DNA of 64,000 bases. Source: Pascua guehoae (lineage: Eukaryota; Basidiomycota; Tremellomycetes; Trichosporonales; Trichosporonaceae). Shown one piece after another: positions 12,018 to 23,433 of the stretch. The stretch spans positions 3,427,165 through 3,491,164 of the forward strand of contig BCJX01000002.1 of NCBI GenBank assembly GCA_001600415.1, in the 5' to 3' direction. Under the pieces are notes generated by a model. It did not search any database. It was not told where the DNA came from and worked only from the letters and a program-made list of their open reading frames with translations. Every line of letters starts with the position of its first letter. The first letter of the stretch is position 1. Made by a program: the position numbers and the translations under genes.

Positions 12018-14941
12018 TCATACTTTTTCGTTGTCGATGTCATTCAGATTCGTGTCATTCTTCCCCTCCCCCGTTGGCGCGATAACGCCACCACCGGCCA
12101 CGTTGACAAGTGCCGCGTTTCCCGACTCGGTATCCCGCACGTCCTTGTTGATCGGGGCCGACTTGAATTTGGGCGTGCGCCGGCCCGCCTGTCCGGCCTG
12201 GAGAGGTGTCTGGGTGGGCGGAATGGACCCCTGGCTAGCTCCGCGGACGAATGGAGGGCGGGCGAGGCCCGTGGCTGCCGCTGAGCCTTCGGCGGCGAGG
12301 CGGCGGAGGGAGCGGTCCATCGTGGCCGTGTCGAGGGCGGTGGGGCGAGTGGGGCGCGGGGAGAGAGATCCGTCGGATACGGCAGGTGGACGGGGTCGAG
12401 CTGCAGGGGCTGGGGCGGACGGGGAGCGAGCAGGCGGGGGGAGCCCGTCCTGGGTATCTGCGCGAGTTTGGCGGTCGGTTCCTTCCGTATCGATTTCCTT
12501 CTCGGCTCGTGCGGGCGAGGGGGAGGGAGCCGTCGGTGCAGGCGCGGACAGAGACTCGATCGGGACGCGCGGGCGACCTGGTTGCGACGCGGGTCGGCGT
12601 CCGAGCGAAAACCGAGGCATGACCGGCAGCTTGACGCGTTTGGGTATGTCGTGGTGACCTTCTACAGGGGAAGGGATATCGGCGGAAGGCGTGACCCCGT
12701 GCTCAGGAGGACTCGCGACCGCCGTCGCGGGATTGGGGCCAGACCCAGTTTTGCGCGGAATGACACGCGAGAGCGCGGCGACACGCGGGCGTTGGCCGTC
12801 ATGCTCGTCGTATTCGTCGTAAATCTCCTCGCCGATGAGCTCCTCGAGCACGTCTTCGAGAGTAATGATACCCAGCGGTGCGCCCTCGAGTCCTTCGAAG
12901 AACTGCTCAAAGTTGGCACGGGGGAGCTGGGCATCGGACGGCACGGCCTGCTCGTTCTGCGTGAGCTTGGCCGACTCGAGGGAGAAGCCACGCGACGGCG
13001 GTTTCTTTTCGTTCTGCGCCTTCTTGCGAGTCTCGTTATTCGTCGCTGTTGGGTTGGGTTCCACGGGCGACTCGAGCGACTCGGTCGACCCGGCCGACAC
13101 GCTCTTGGCCGTGGTAGACTTGTGCCAGAACCGCTTGTGCTTCTTCCCTAGCTCAACGTCTGTATCGTCGGAGTCTGTATCGCTGCCACTGCTGCTCGAC
13201 TTTGAAATGCCGACCTTGCGCATGATACGCTGCCTGAGACTGCCAGCTGCGGCAGTCATGACCGACGCGGCGTCCTCGAGGTCGTCAATCTTGCCGCGAC
13301 GCGACACAATGGCCATGTGCGACCGGCCCTCTTGGAATGCGTTCAGCATCTTGGTGAGGGGCTCGTCAAATGGGACCGACGGGATTGAATTAATGGGCAT
13401 GCTGGCGAGCGGCGTCGCGTCCTCGGGGTCGAGAAGGACGCAGCTCTTGACGAGCATGCTGCCGAGGACCTTTTTCACAATTTTAGTCTTCATGGGCCCA
13501 GTGCCTGCTGGGGCCTGGAGGTTGATATCTGGCACTTCGACCATCTGGTATACGGGAATACGCGAGTGGCCCGACTGGACGACGCGCCCGAGTGTCTCGT
13601 AGTCGAGCTTTGCCGTGATGGGGAGCATGAAAACATCGTCCATGGGTGTCATGGCATCCATTACAGTCTTTTGTGATAGGTCGAGCGCACCCTGTGCAAT
13701 CGTGACCGTGTCGACGTCGAGGTCGCCCCCGCCCCCGCCGCCAGCTGCGTGCATCTTGATCAGCTCGCGGAGCTCGGAGCGCCGGTAGATGATCCCATGA
13801 TGGGCACCGAGAATGTACTCGAGGAGTTTGGCAATGGGCCATGCCAGTGGGAAGAAGATCCACGTCAGGACCCGTACAACCGGTGCCATGGTGGCACCAA
13901 TCGCCAGGCCGTGGCGCGAACACACCGACTGGGGGATAATTTCTGCAAAGATGACCACAAGTGCAGTCGATATGACAACCGCTAGGATGCCACCCCCGAG
14001 CACGCCATCGGCAATAACAGGCAGCGCCTCGTTGACAATCATGTTGCCCAGGATTAGCGTCGTGAGCAAGAGGTGCGAGTCCTTGCTGCGTACGTTAGTA
14101 CTAGGCCATTCAATCGAGAGAAACGGAGCTAGTTTCACTATGGTGCAGCGCAGCACCTAGATAAGCAGCTCGCTCGTCCACTCACCGGACTGGCAGGATT
14201 CGGCGTGCATATTCCTGCTGTTTTGACGTCCCCGAAATAGACAGGACGTGGAGCTGCGTGGGGTCGACGGAAAAGTATCTGGCAGTGTTAGCCGGTTGTT
14301 GTGTAGAGTATGCTGTTTGCGCCAGCCTGGCGACAGGTGATTTCAGAAATAGATATGCCCACGTACCCGAGTGTGAGGCCTGCAAACATGCCCGACAGCG
14401 CGACGAGCACGGGAATCATGCACACCATGACAATGTGCTGGCCGTCAAGGTGGCGTTTCGCCAGGGTGTGCGTGTGTGTGGCCTGCTGCGGCGCGACCGA
14501 GCCGAGCGCCTCGGCGGCAGAGTGGAGAGCGGCAAAAACACCCTCAACGCCCCATTTGAGAAACGACAGGACTGGTGTGGGGTGAGCCGAGCTCGTGGGC
14601 TCGCGGTACCACTCGGCTTCGGCGTCGGTACCGTCAAACGCGAGTGACGCGTCGGCGCCGCGCCTTGAGAAAGGGTACGTGTGCGTGCCGACATGGTCGG
14701 TGGCGACGGTCGGGTGCCCGGCCGCAAGGGGCAGGAAAGCAAAGACCAGTACGGCGAGGACGACCTGGATGCGTGCAGTGACCGCAACCCCAAAGGCAGT
14801 CGAGATGGTGGCCGCGGCGCGCCGGGGCGCGGGCAGGTTTACGGCGCGGGAGGCGCGAACATTGGGATGGGTGTTGATACGGCCATAGGGTCGTATATCG
14901 GGGGGATTGGGATCAGAGGTATCGTCGTCGTGTATGACCAT
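12018..14941 (-). CDS. MAM3: CNNM/MAM3-type membrane protein (DUF21 plus CBS pair)
   Basis: Exons 14941-14367, 14278-14186 and 14085-12018 join in frame to 911 aa. After a basic N-terminus and a signal-like helix come the DUF21 membrane segments, with the family signature rebuilt across two introns (GMFAGLTLG joined to YFSVDPTQLHVL, then KDSHLLLTTLILGNMIVNE) and VVIFAEIIPQSVCSRHGL. A cytosolic CBS pair follows (VDTVTIAQGALDLSQKTVMD to PLGIITLEDVLEELIGEEIY), interrupted by a ~130-residue Ser/Lys-rich insert, then a long disordered tail. Yeast Mam3 is a vacuolar membrane protein affecting metal homeostasis and animal CNNMs act in Mg transport, so a role in vacuolar or plasma-membrane metal handling is inferred. 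The gene symbol is by family similarity. Confidence 0.9.
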
Positions 14942-14999
14942 TCGTAGAGGACTCGAGGTGATGTGATGATGGGACCGAGTGGGTAGAGGAGTGTTGGAG

Positions 15000-15005
15000 T
15001 TTATA
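15000..15005 (-). promoter_or_regulatory. TATA-like element of the CNNM gene
   Basis: TATAAA on the minus strand about 59 nt upstream of the start codon at 14941. Spacing fits a TATA box with a short 5' leader. Confidence 0.5.
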
Positions 15006-16129
15006 AGGGGGGAGAGATTGCCAAGAGCTGGCCGCTAGTGGGTTTAAGTAAGATAGTAAGAGGTGGTGGCGAAGGTACGGTAGTAGACTTGGGCAGTGTG
15101 CCACAGTACCGCAGTTGTTGGTGCTGGGTGTGCCCAGTATAGCACTTGCCAAGACAGTCTGCATTTCAGAACCGTCTCTGCCGAGGCACCCGAGGCACGA
15201 CTGTGCGACTGTGCACCACATGGACCAGACCTCCCGTGCATGGATGACAATGACGCAATAGGCGTCTCCGCAGTAATGAAACATGCGTAACAACGATCGT
15301 GGCGTAGCAACAAACCTCGAGCAGAGATGAAACTCCATGTGGGTATTGGTGTCAAACCCTGCAACGATCCCGAGTGCTGGCGAGCTAGTACCCCACTCCA
15401 ACAGCTCGGCGCCGTGGTAGAGCGCTACCCTGTGTACATGCGGAGTCAAGGTGGGCCATGGGGTAGCAGGCGAGGTCATTCCGAAACAGATATACGGTGT
15501 GCATGTGGCTCACGCTACATGGGCATGATTACTTGTACATACAACGTGGTGGCATTTATAAAGGAAACTCGCGTACGCGCACTGTATAGCGACTGTTTGC
15601 GACCATTAGAACATCGGCCCATCCTCGTGGTCTTCTTGGACAACTGCGAGGTCGCTTGAGAATCGATGCGCGGGACCGCCCATGGCACTCGTGGTGTGAC
15701 GGTTCCTGTTCGGACCGGACAGAGTAAAGGACGGCTTTGAGCCCGGTGGCAGGTTTGGAAGAGTAGTCGGAGCCACAGTGGTGTTGTCGGCACGGAAACG
15801 GTACTGGCTGAGGAGTCAGAACCAACATTCTCTCCATTCAACCTTAAGACGGTGCTGTAGAGCGACGTGGAAGCAGCAGTGACCACACTAAGCCAAGGCT
15901 TGGTCCCGTACAGAACGCCCCCTGCTAAGACTTACTCGAGGTTGTTCCGAGGACCCATTCCTAACGGTACCCTCCCAAAACTTGCGGTGCTCTGGGGTCG
16001 GACGACAGGTGTTCTCCGATTCTGCTCGTGGTTCGCGGCGACTGTGGTTCGTGGACGCGGAGGGTACTCGGGGTGCGCTTGGTGGGCGAATGGAAAGCTG
16101 GTGTCAGGGCTACAACCGGATCAATCAGC
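15006..16129. other. Intergenic region without a clear gene
   Basis: About 1.1 kb between two minus-strand genes. Open frames up to ~190 codons exist but lack the C/G-ending codon bias of neighbours and have no recognisable motifs or intron signals. A plus-strand TATAAA lies at about 15556-15561 with no gene I can attach to it. Confidence 0.5.
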
Positions 16130-17231
16130 TCACTTCGAGATGTTTGGGTCATCGGTGTCCTCTGCTGGGCGATCAAAGGGGATATTTTGATCCCCTTCAT
16201 CGCCGGGGTTGTTGCGATGATACTGCTGCGCCGTAGTCCACCCAGCGTTAGGGGGCGGGGGAGGCGGCATGGAGCGTGAAGCTTGAGCGGTGTTTGTACG
16301 CTGCGGAGGGAACGCGTCGGACGCGGCATTCATGTTGGCGTTCATGTTAAATTGGGGTTGAACATGAGGTTGAGCGTTCTCAAAGCGAGGTGGGAAGGCA
16401 GAGGGAGGGACGCGTTGAGGCTTCTGCGATTGATATTGTTGGATGGACCGCTCGAGCGCCGCGTTCCGCTTGGTGAGGCTGCTGTGCTGAGCTCGAAGCT
16501 CGCTGAATTGGCGCGATAGGTCGGCGTGCTTTCTGAGGACATTAGTGAGGCCATAGGGTAGGCGCACCCTTGTATTTCGTCGTTGCTGGCTTTAATCCTG
16601 TCCATTCCTGTGACAGCGGCGTCGAGGTCGGACTGGGGTTAGAGCTGAAGGGGGATCGGGCGAGCCCAGCTCACCTCCAGCTCCTGAATCTTGCTTCGTT
16701 GTGAACGAGCCAAGCGCATCAACTGGTGGTTCTGAAACTGCGCGTTAGCCAAGTTTGAGGCAGACCTACTTTTAGGACCGAGAGACTGTCGTTCACGGAG
16801 CCAAGGACCATTTCGGAGGGAGCGAAAAACCTCTGCATCATGCGCGGTAGAGCGCCGTCGAGCACGGTATACGTGACGTTTTCCCGGTGACAGTATGAGC
16901 ACCGAGTAGCAGTGTCTACTCCAGTCAGCAATGCAAAGCGCGAGCTTGGGTATGGACATACGTCCATGGCGAGGGTCGTCGCAGAGAATATGTCCACATG
17001 TCGTGAGTGCAAAACGCCGCTTGTCGGGCCCGTCACCTGGGGAGAACATTGTTGCGCTGGAAGGTAAGCTTGCCAGTACAGAGCGACTGCGACATACCAG
17101 AGCCCACAGCTTACAAACTCGAGGAAGCCGTTGGGAGGTTGCCCCCCGGGGCCGCTCCCTCCACCCGTCCCGCCGCTGTGGCTATGGCCACTGGCACCAC
17201 CCTGGTGGTGGCCATTGATGCCTGCCGCCAT
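16130..17231 (-). CDS. RNF212/Zip3-type RING protein with coiled coil
   Basis: Six exons (17231-17098, 17056-16962, 16915-16770, 16737-16675, 16632-16568, 16532-16130) join in frame to 301 aa, with introns of only 41, 46, 32, 42 and 35 nt. A Gly/His-rich leader precedes a RING-like domain: C42-X2-C45, C65-G-H67-X2-C70, C82-X2-C85. MMQRFFAPSEMVLGSVNDSL and a coiled coil (about residues 135-210: QNHQLMRLARSQRSKIQEL, LSRQFSELRAQHSSL) follow, then a Pro/Asn-rich tail. This order matches RNF212/Zip3/HEI10 proteins, SUMO or ubiquitin ligases that mark meiotic crossover sites; the ligase role is inferred. Odd: the Cys normally found three residues after C70 is replaced (CDDPRH), so zinc binding may use H75 or H77. 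Confidence 0.75.
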
Positions 17232-17890
17232 GTTGGACTTGAGTGGAGTACCACTTTTGAGAGAGTGCGAGTGGAGGAGGGCGATGGAGAGTGGATTGGG
17301 TGTTTGGCAGAAGGGAGGAAGAAGAGGTGGTGCCGAGGAAGGTGTGGTGCTGGGGAACGTTGGGCGATGAACGTCGAGTGATGCGAGTTGGGAGGCTGGG
17401 GGATGGTACGAGGCTGAGAGTCGTGTCGTGCTTTGCCGCCCGTGTTAGATAGCAGACATTATGAGGAGGATGGACAAGGTGTGAAAAGGGTGGGCGAGGG
17501 ATAGAGAAGGTGATGATGAGGTGAGTTAATGTATAAACGCAAAGTGGAAACAATCACAAACCAGGCAAAGACTGCAATGTCGATCCACGGTCGCGTGCCA
17601 ACCAGGGCAGGGCAGCTGCAGCAAGGAAGGAAGGAAATGAGGGAGGCGGCACCAAGACTGATCGCCACCCGAGGAAGGTCCAGGCAAAGACACCCATGGC
17701 TAGTGACCTAGTGACCTACCACCCCAAGACGTCAAGACACTTGCAAGCTGCCGCATGGCATGCACCATGCACTCGTTTGTTGTCCCGCGTCCTGTGCAAA
17801 CGTTGCTTTAATGCTTTCTCGAACCTCGACGCGTCGAACCATGCCCCACCACACGTCTCTCGTTCTGCGACGGTGTCATACATATCATCA
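17232..17890. other. Intergenic region
   Basis: A 659-nt gap between the RING gene start and the LSM1 3' end. I see no supported gene; open frames here are short and lack motifs. Confidence 0.6.
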
Positions 17891-19173
17891 CTAGTACGCG
17901 TCCCCGGCGTGCCGGTCTGAGACAAAGCCGAAAGACGCCATCACCTTCTCCTTGACAGCGATATCCCGTTCTCTCCTCTTCTGTGGTTGTTAGCATGATT
18001 GGGTGAAACACTGGTAGAGCGTGTGTAGGATTCGGTAAGGCGAGAGGGTGGCAGAGATGGCGGATCGGGAACGGAGCAAAAGTGTGGGTGCTGGAGAACG
18101 TTGCCGCGCAGAGGATAAGCGAGTAGGGCAGACGGTGTTCTGTTGTTTGGTTGTCCTCGTCCATTGTTTCACTGTCTTCCAGTTGGACCAGCTCAACGAC
18201 GCAACAAATGCGATCCCGTAGGAGGCATACACAGCTCCGTGTCCTCCGATCTGTCCGCAGCACCACACCGTCTCGAACGGCCTCGCTTGGAGAAAGCTCT
18301 CATTGGCGTATTCGAATCCAGAGTTCCCAGTCCCAGCACAATAGAGGGTACCCACATCAGACTCTGTCAGCTTCTCCCTCATCTCCTCGACTGGGATTTC
18401 GCGCAGCGGCACGTTGTCCTCGGCAATCAGGTCCTGTACGTTAGCTGGTCCTGGCATTATGAGAGCAGAGTCACGCTAGGAATAGTCATAAAGGGAGTTT
18501 GGGAGCAGCGGCCGGCTTCTGCTGAACACAATGGGCCTCTGCGCGCGGGCCGCCATCGATATGGGATACCAGCCCTCACAACAAGGCGCAGATGGCGTTC
18601 TCCGACCCCGGCCGAATCATCAAGACACTCACCACTTCTCCCATCATAACGACATTCTCTCCACGGACGAGGAGCACGCCAATGTCCACATCGCTGAACT
18701 CAAACTTGTAGTGTAGACGCTCGATTGTCGACTCGAGGAGGAGGTTGGCTGCGTGTGAGCATGGATGAGAGCTACATGACTGAGAGCGAAGATAAGGGAT
18801 AAAGAGGATCGATCCAAGATTCAGAACGAACAGGTATTCTTTTCTTCAAGGGGGTTTGTACACTCGTCGAGTGTCCATGCGCATGAGAACGGAGAGGGAA
18901 CGGGCGTCCTTTAGATGACTCACCGAACTGGTCGTAACTCCGGAGCACGCCAATGAGTTTCCGTCCATCACGGAGTACAACGAGGACCTTCTCTGAATCA
19001 TTAGCAGGCTCATCATCTTGAGACCACATCCCGCCGCTCCGCTGGTCGACCGTTGTGACGACAACAGCAGCGATACTGGCTCGAGCAGAGGACAGGGCGG
19101 GTTGAAACGCAAACGCACTGTCGACAAGCTCGAACAGCGAGCCCGAGGTGGTGAACTGGATGAGTGCGTCCAT
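17891..19173 (-). CDS. LSM1: U6 snRNA-associated Sm-like protein LSm1
   Basis: Exons 19173-19119, 18992-18924, 18748-18633, 18433-18356 and 17980-17891 join in frame to 135 aa, the usual LSm1 length. LSm1 is the subunit that distinguishes the cytoplasmic Lsm1-7/Pat1 ring, which binds oligoadenylated mRNA 3' ends and promotes decapping. The Sm1 motif is rebuilt across two introns (LVDKKVLVVLRDGRKLIGVL, SYDQFANLLLESTIERLHY), Sm2 is GVLLVRGENVVMMGEV, and the C-terminus carries VPLREIPVEEM and the basic helix KRRERDIAVKEKVMASFGF. Introns are 126, 175, 199 and 375 nt, long relative to the coding size. The fourth junction is least certain, because the 375-nt intron could hold another small exon. 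Confidence 0.88.
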
Positions 19174-19528
19174 GGCTTGGCTCTGCCGGTGCCGGTCGCG
19201 CGAGTATTGGAAGATTAGAGGTGGGGATGTATGAGAGGGAGCGATAGACGTCGAGTAGCGGCCAGCGGAGGCGTTGTGTACGAGTTGTGCGGCACTGGCA
19301 CGTCGAAGCGGCAAAGACGGACGGAGGCAAAGTTGGACGGTCGCCGATCGATTTTGAAGGGGAATTGTAATGAGGCGACCTAGATTCTAATCTCAGGGTC
19401 TGGCTGGGGAATGAAAGTGGGTGGCCATGAACTCTCGCGCGTCTGACATCAAGGCCTCTGTCGTCACCACCGCTCTTGTTACCATCCACACTTCAGCTCA
19501 TTCGCTTCGCACCTCGCGCCTCTTACCC
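19174..19528. promoter_or_regulatory. Divergent promoter region of LSM1 and TMEM170-like gene
   Basis: 355 nt between two divergent start codons. No TATA box or conserved motif is obvious. Confidence 0.5.
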
Positions 19529-20407
19529 ATGGGTCAGGTATCGTCTGCCTTTGAGCCCAACAGCCAGGTTGGTTTCTTCCAAGATTCGACTTGAAAGCTC
19601 ACTGGCAGGGGGAAAACATTGCAAACTACACGGTCCCTCCTTTCCCATCTCTCTACAACCCCAGCTTCAAGTCGACCGTCCAGCAGAGCGGGTACTTTCT
19701 CCACGATGCCAATGGTGAGCAGCGGACCGTTGCTGAGGTCTTTTCAAACGTCTACGTCTTCCTCTAGGCGCCCTCTTTTGGTCTCTGTGGCTGACCAGCA
19801 GCAATCTGGCGCTTTACATTCTACTGGACGCTCATCCTCTTATTCGGGACGTTCGAGGTCTGCGCGGCGCTCGCGTCCTTCAATCTCCTGATCGGCCGAA
19901 CGGTATTCACACGCTCCACGCCACCAGCGTATACGGGCCCGCAACTCCCAGACCACTCTGCTACCAGTGGGGATACGCCCGCCAGCGCGCGATTCAGCTT
20001 TGGGTTCGGGCTCGGACGCAGTTCGCGTCGCACAAGCCGCTTTCACTCGCGCAAACGGCCCCCACTGTGGCTTATCCTTGTCATCCCCATTGTAATGGGG
20101 TCCCTCGCCACGCTCGTCGCTCTCGTAAGCGGTACGGTCGTCGGGTTTGCGCTCGCCGCCGTCTATTCGTCGGGAGGGTTTAGCATGTCCACTTGGGTCC
20201 CGTTCATGTGGGCACTCATCCAGGTCGTCCTTCTCATCATTTCGTGGGTATATGGCTCTCGCCGTTTGCTGACCCACCAGGAGTTACTCGTCTCTCACGC
20301 GCATTTTGTAGTCGTTTGCTTTGTCGTTATACCCTGCTTCATTATATCACTCCTTGGACCCATGCCATCATGCCATTTTGTACCAAAGTCTGAAAGCGTC
20401 GCAGTGA
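19529..20407 (+). CDS. TMEM170-family integral membrane protein
   Basis: Exons 19529-19567, 19609-19714, 19802-20247 and 20312-20407 join in frame to 228 aa. The N-terminus MGQVSSAFEPNSQ begins Met-Gly and could be myristoylated. It continues GENIANYTVPPFPSLYNPSF, then IWRFTFYWTLILLFGTFEVC (TM1), a Ser/Arg-rich loop, LWLILVIPIVMGSL (TM2), and two further hydrophobic segments including STWVPFMWALIQVVLLII. This layout matches fungal TMEM170-type proteins; animal TMEM170 proteins shape ER sheets and nuclear envelope, so an ER role is inferred. The first three exons are well supported. The last exon start is a choice: reading past 20247 without splicing gives a different 60-residue tail. Confidence 0.72.
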
Positions 20408-21013
20408 AACGTACCATTTCACTTTAGCCGAGTGGACGAGAGGCATTAAAAGGGGGCAGAGAGAGGAATTGTCGAGTGTTCATAATGGTCTGCGTAGCTG
20501 CCTCCCAGCTCCTTGTGCGAGCGCTCCTCGTCAACAGCTTGTGGCTCAATGCACTGGTGTGATATTATCCCAGCAGGAGATGTCCTCACTGTCAGAAATC
20601 ATCCTGAAACGTGTATCTGCATATGCTTCGGCATGACCTTCATAGGCTTGCGTTCAGCCTCCAGATAGGAGCTAGCTTTGTGTTCAGCCTACAAGCGCAA
20701 CCGAGCTTCGTTCAGCCTACAAACACGATCCTGCCTTGCGTTCAGCCTACAAAAACGACGACCAACAACAAACCACAATCCGGCTCGATATCTGCGCCAC
20801 ACTCTTTAGGCTAAATCATCCCGTTCAGCCTGACCTTTCTCTGAACTCTGCGTTCAGCCTACAAACAACCTTTGCGAAACATCACTCCTGTACACATCAA
20901 CTGCGTCTTGCGATGTAACCGAATGAATTGAAACTGCATGCAAATGGCGTTGACGCCCAGACATTATTGGCTCTTCTGAAGATCCACTGTACTCTACCTC
21001 AACCCAGGAGTGA
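20408..21013. other. Convergent spacer carrying a short-repeat cluster
   Basis: 606 nt between convergent genes. Its middle part holds the CGTTCAGCCTACAAA repeats listed separately. No coding potential seen. Confidence 0.6.
20651..20870. repeat. Six copies of a 15-nt CGTTCAGCCTACAAA-type motif
   Basis: Copies begin near 20651, 20680, 20709, 20739, 20822 and 20850. The first four are about 29-30 nt apart, as are the last two. The core GTTCAGCCT is invariant; intervening sequences differ. Confidence 0.85.
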
Positions 21014-23379
21014 CTACAGCTTGGCGTCGGCCGGTGCGCCACCAGCGCCCTCGCACACCCTGCGCATGTCGCGGAACGCCTGGACCAGCTCGTGCTTGAA
21101 GCGGTTGGTCGAGGTGGTCGGGCACGACACCTTGGACTCGATACCAAACTTGATGAGGTTGGGGCCGGCCATGTAGTTGGTGCCATATCCATCGGGCCAG
21201 GCGGCGCCGAAGCCGGTGGCCATGAAGCGGACACCCGAGCTAAGACCCGAAGTGGAGAGCTTCCACTCCTGCGACTTTGCGTAAAACTCGTCCTCAAGGA
21301 GGGGGTGGGTTTCTCCGGGGCGGAGCTGGACCTTGAGACCCATGAGGTGGCGGTCCCAGCCACCACCGGTGGACGAGCGCTTGGTGAGCGCGTTATGAGC
21401 ATTGGTGGCCTGGGTGAGGAGCTCGTAGCGCTTGGCGTCGTCGACCTTGTCGTCAACCATGGCCTTGACAAAGGCACGGCTCTCCGAGGTGAGAGTGCGG
21501 ATCACGTCGGTACGACCGTTGAGGAACATGCGAGTCGACGCCGTCTCGTAGGTCGCGGTAGCGTAGCCCTGGTCACGGAACCACGCAAGCTGGAGGACCT
21601 GCTGAATGTACGCGTCAGGGGGCTGCTTGGCGACCTTCTTGATGAACTCGGTGCCGTACTCGCCCCACCAGAGCGTGGACGCGTCCGAGTCGTCAATGAG
21701 CTGCTGGTTGCGCTTGGTGCACTCCACAATCTCCTTCTGGATCTCCTCGTTGATGACAAAGTTGTGCGGCTTCCAGCCCTGTCCAGCAGGAGCGGCCTGG
21801 ACGGTAACGGGGTACTTTGAGTCGTCGACGGGGCGGTCGAGGGCATAGTCGACAACGTACGAAGGGATAAGGGCGTCGACGGGGCTGTGCTCGCCCATGA
21901 CAGAGGCACGACCATTGTTCTCCATGACAATGCTGAGGCACTTGTCAAACCAGCGGTTGCGGCCGCCGCGGATACCACCCTGGGCATTGTGCATCTGCGC
22001 ATCAACGGGGCCGACCTCGAGGGGGTCCTCGCTCGGCTGGGTGGGGAGGGTGTAGGGGTCAAGGAAGAGACCGATGAGCGAGCGGTCGATCCAGTCCATG
22101 GTCTCGCGGTTCTCGGGGGAGATGAGGAGGAGGCTCTCGCGGTTGACGGTCCAGGTGTCACGGGCGTCGGCGGTGAGGATGCCAACGAGTGCGGGCTTTT
22201 CGCCCTTGTCACGACGCGCCTTGGCATCGTCGGCGGCAGCCTTGAGGCCGCGCTCAATGTCGGCAGGCGGCAGAGGGTCCGAGACGCCATCGGCGCCTGG
22301 CTGACCAAAGACGTCGACCGAGTAGACAAAGTCGTCAATCATGACGGCGATGTGGCGCGCATGGTCGTCCTGGCGCGAAAACTGGTCCTGTCCAGGGAGG
22401 GGGATGCGGCTAATGTTGAAGAGCTTCTTGTTCTGGCCCATGCAGTACGGGCCAGCACGCGATGCCTCGGGAGGGATCTGCTCGCGCTGGACCTTTGTGC
22501 GCCAGTCGGCAAAGTGCCAGACGAGCCACGACGCGCGGCGGAGCTGCCAGTCGGTGACCCACTCAATCTTGACAATGTCGTCGTACTTGAAGGGCTCGTA
22601 GTATGCAGACTTTTCGGGGTGCGCGTCAATCCACGACTGGCCACCGCCCTGCGAGCCAGCGGGCACGGGAGCCTTGGGGTTGGCCTCCAAGGGAAGAGTC
22701 GTCTTGTTGGTGGCACCCTGGGCGACAGGGGGGGGAGGGTTCTGGGGGTCATCCTTGAAGAGGAGCCACCAGTTCGAGTTGATGAGGAGCGGTGCACGCC
22801 ATGTGTGGTAGGCCAGAGCCAGCCACATGGTGTCATCGAGCCAGTTGTTGGGCGAGGTGTGGTCGAGGTCTAGGTGGTGGATGTTAGTCGGGTGTCATGC
22901 CGTGTAGATGCCACAACTCACCCTTGAGGCGCTCCTGGAGGATGTGGCCGATGCCGCCAGGGGCGGCAAAGTCCTTGGCAAACAGCTTGCGCTTCTCAAG
23001 CTCCTTGGGGAGAGCGGACGGACCAAACTGTGTGGTCAGCACTATACACATGCACGTCCTCCATGCCGCATACGCGCGTACGCCCCCATCAACACGTGTG
23101 CGCAACATCACGTACCTTTTGCTCGAGGAGGGGCACGAGGCTCTTGAGGTAGCCCTCGAGACTCTTCTCCAGGTCGGGCACTGGCAAGCGCGGGAGCTTG
23201 TCCTGGTTGGAAAACGTCTTGGCCGGAGCCGTCGCCTGCTGGTTCTGCTTCATGGCGGTGGTGGAGAGTGAACGAACGTGCTGAACAGACTTGGTCAAGT
23301 TCTGTTGAGGCTTTGTTGCGTTGGCGAGACGGAACGCGAGACCGGTATTCACAAGCGGCCGGAGCGGTGGGAGGGGCAT
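21014..23379 (-). CDS. CAT2: Carnitine O-acetyltransferase with mitochondrial and peroxisomal signals
   Basis: Exons 23379-23116, 23027-22922 and 22869-21014 join to 741 aa; an in-frame Met at 23433 would give 759. The enzyme transfers acetyl groups between CoA and carnitine so acetyl units can cross organelle membranes. Seen: choline/carnitine acyltransferase blocks LPRLPVPDLEKSLEGYLKSL, NNWLDDTMWLALAYHTWRAP and RDTWTVNRESLLLI, the catalytic motif MGEHSPVDALIP with His at about residue 451, and STGGGWDRHLMGLK near the CoA/carnitine-binding end. Residues 1-45 are Arg/Leu/Ser-rich like a mitochondrial presequence, with an internal Met at MKQNQQATAPAK; the C-terminus is AKL, a type 1 peroxisomal signal. 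This fits the dual-targeted fungal enzyme. Confidence 0.95.
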
Positions 23380-23433
23380 TGTTCGGCAGAGAGCGGTAGT
23401 TAATCCGGTAGGCGAGGCGAAACGAACGGGCAC

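Noticed and set aside
14086..14156. Start of the CNNM protein at 14156
   Set aside because: That Met is intronic. Splicing to 14085 joins the conserved DUF21 blocks to two upstream exons.
20651..20870. CRISPR-like repeat spacing
   Set aside because: The genome is eukaryotic, repeats are only ~15 nt, spacers are ~15 nt, and no Cas genes exist.
21887..22873. 328-codon open frame on the plus strand
   Set aside because: It is antisense to the strongly supported carnitine acetyltransferase exon and arises from its third-position C/G bias; it has no motifs of its own.
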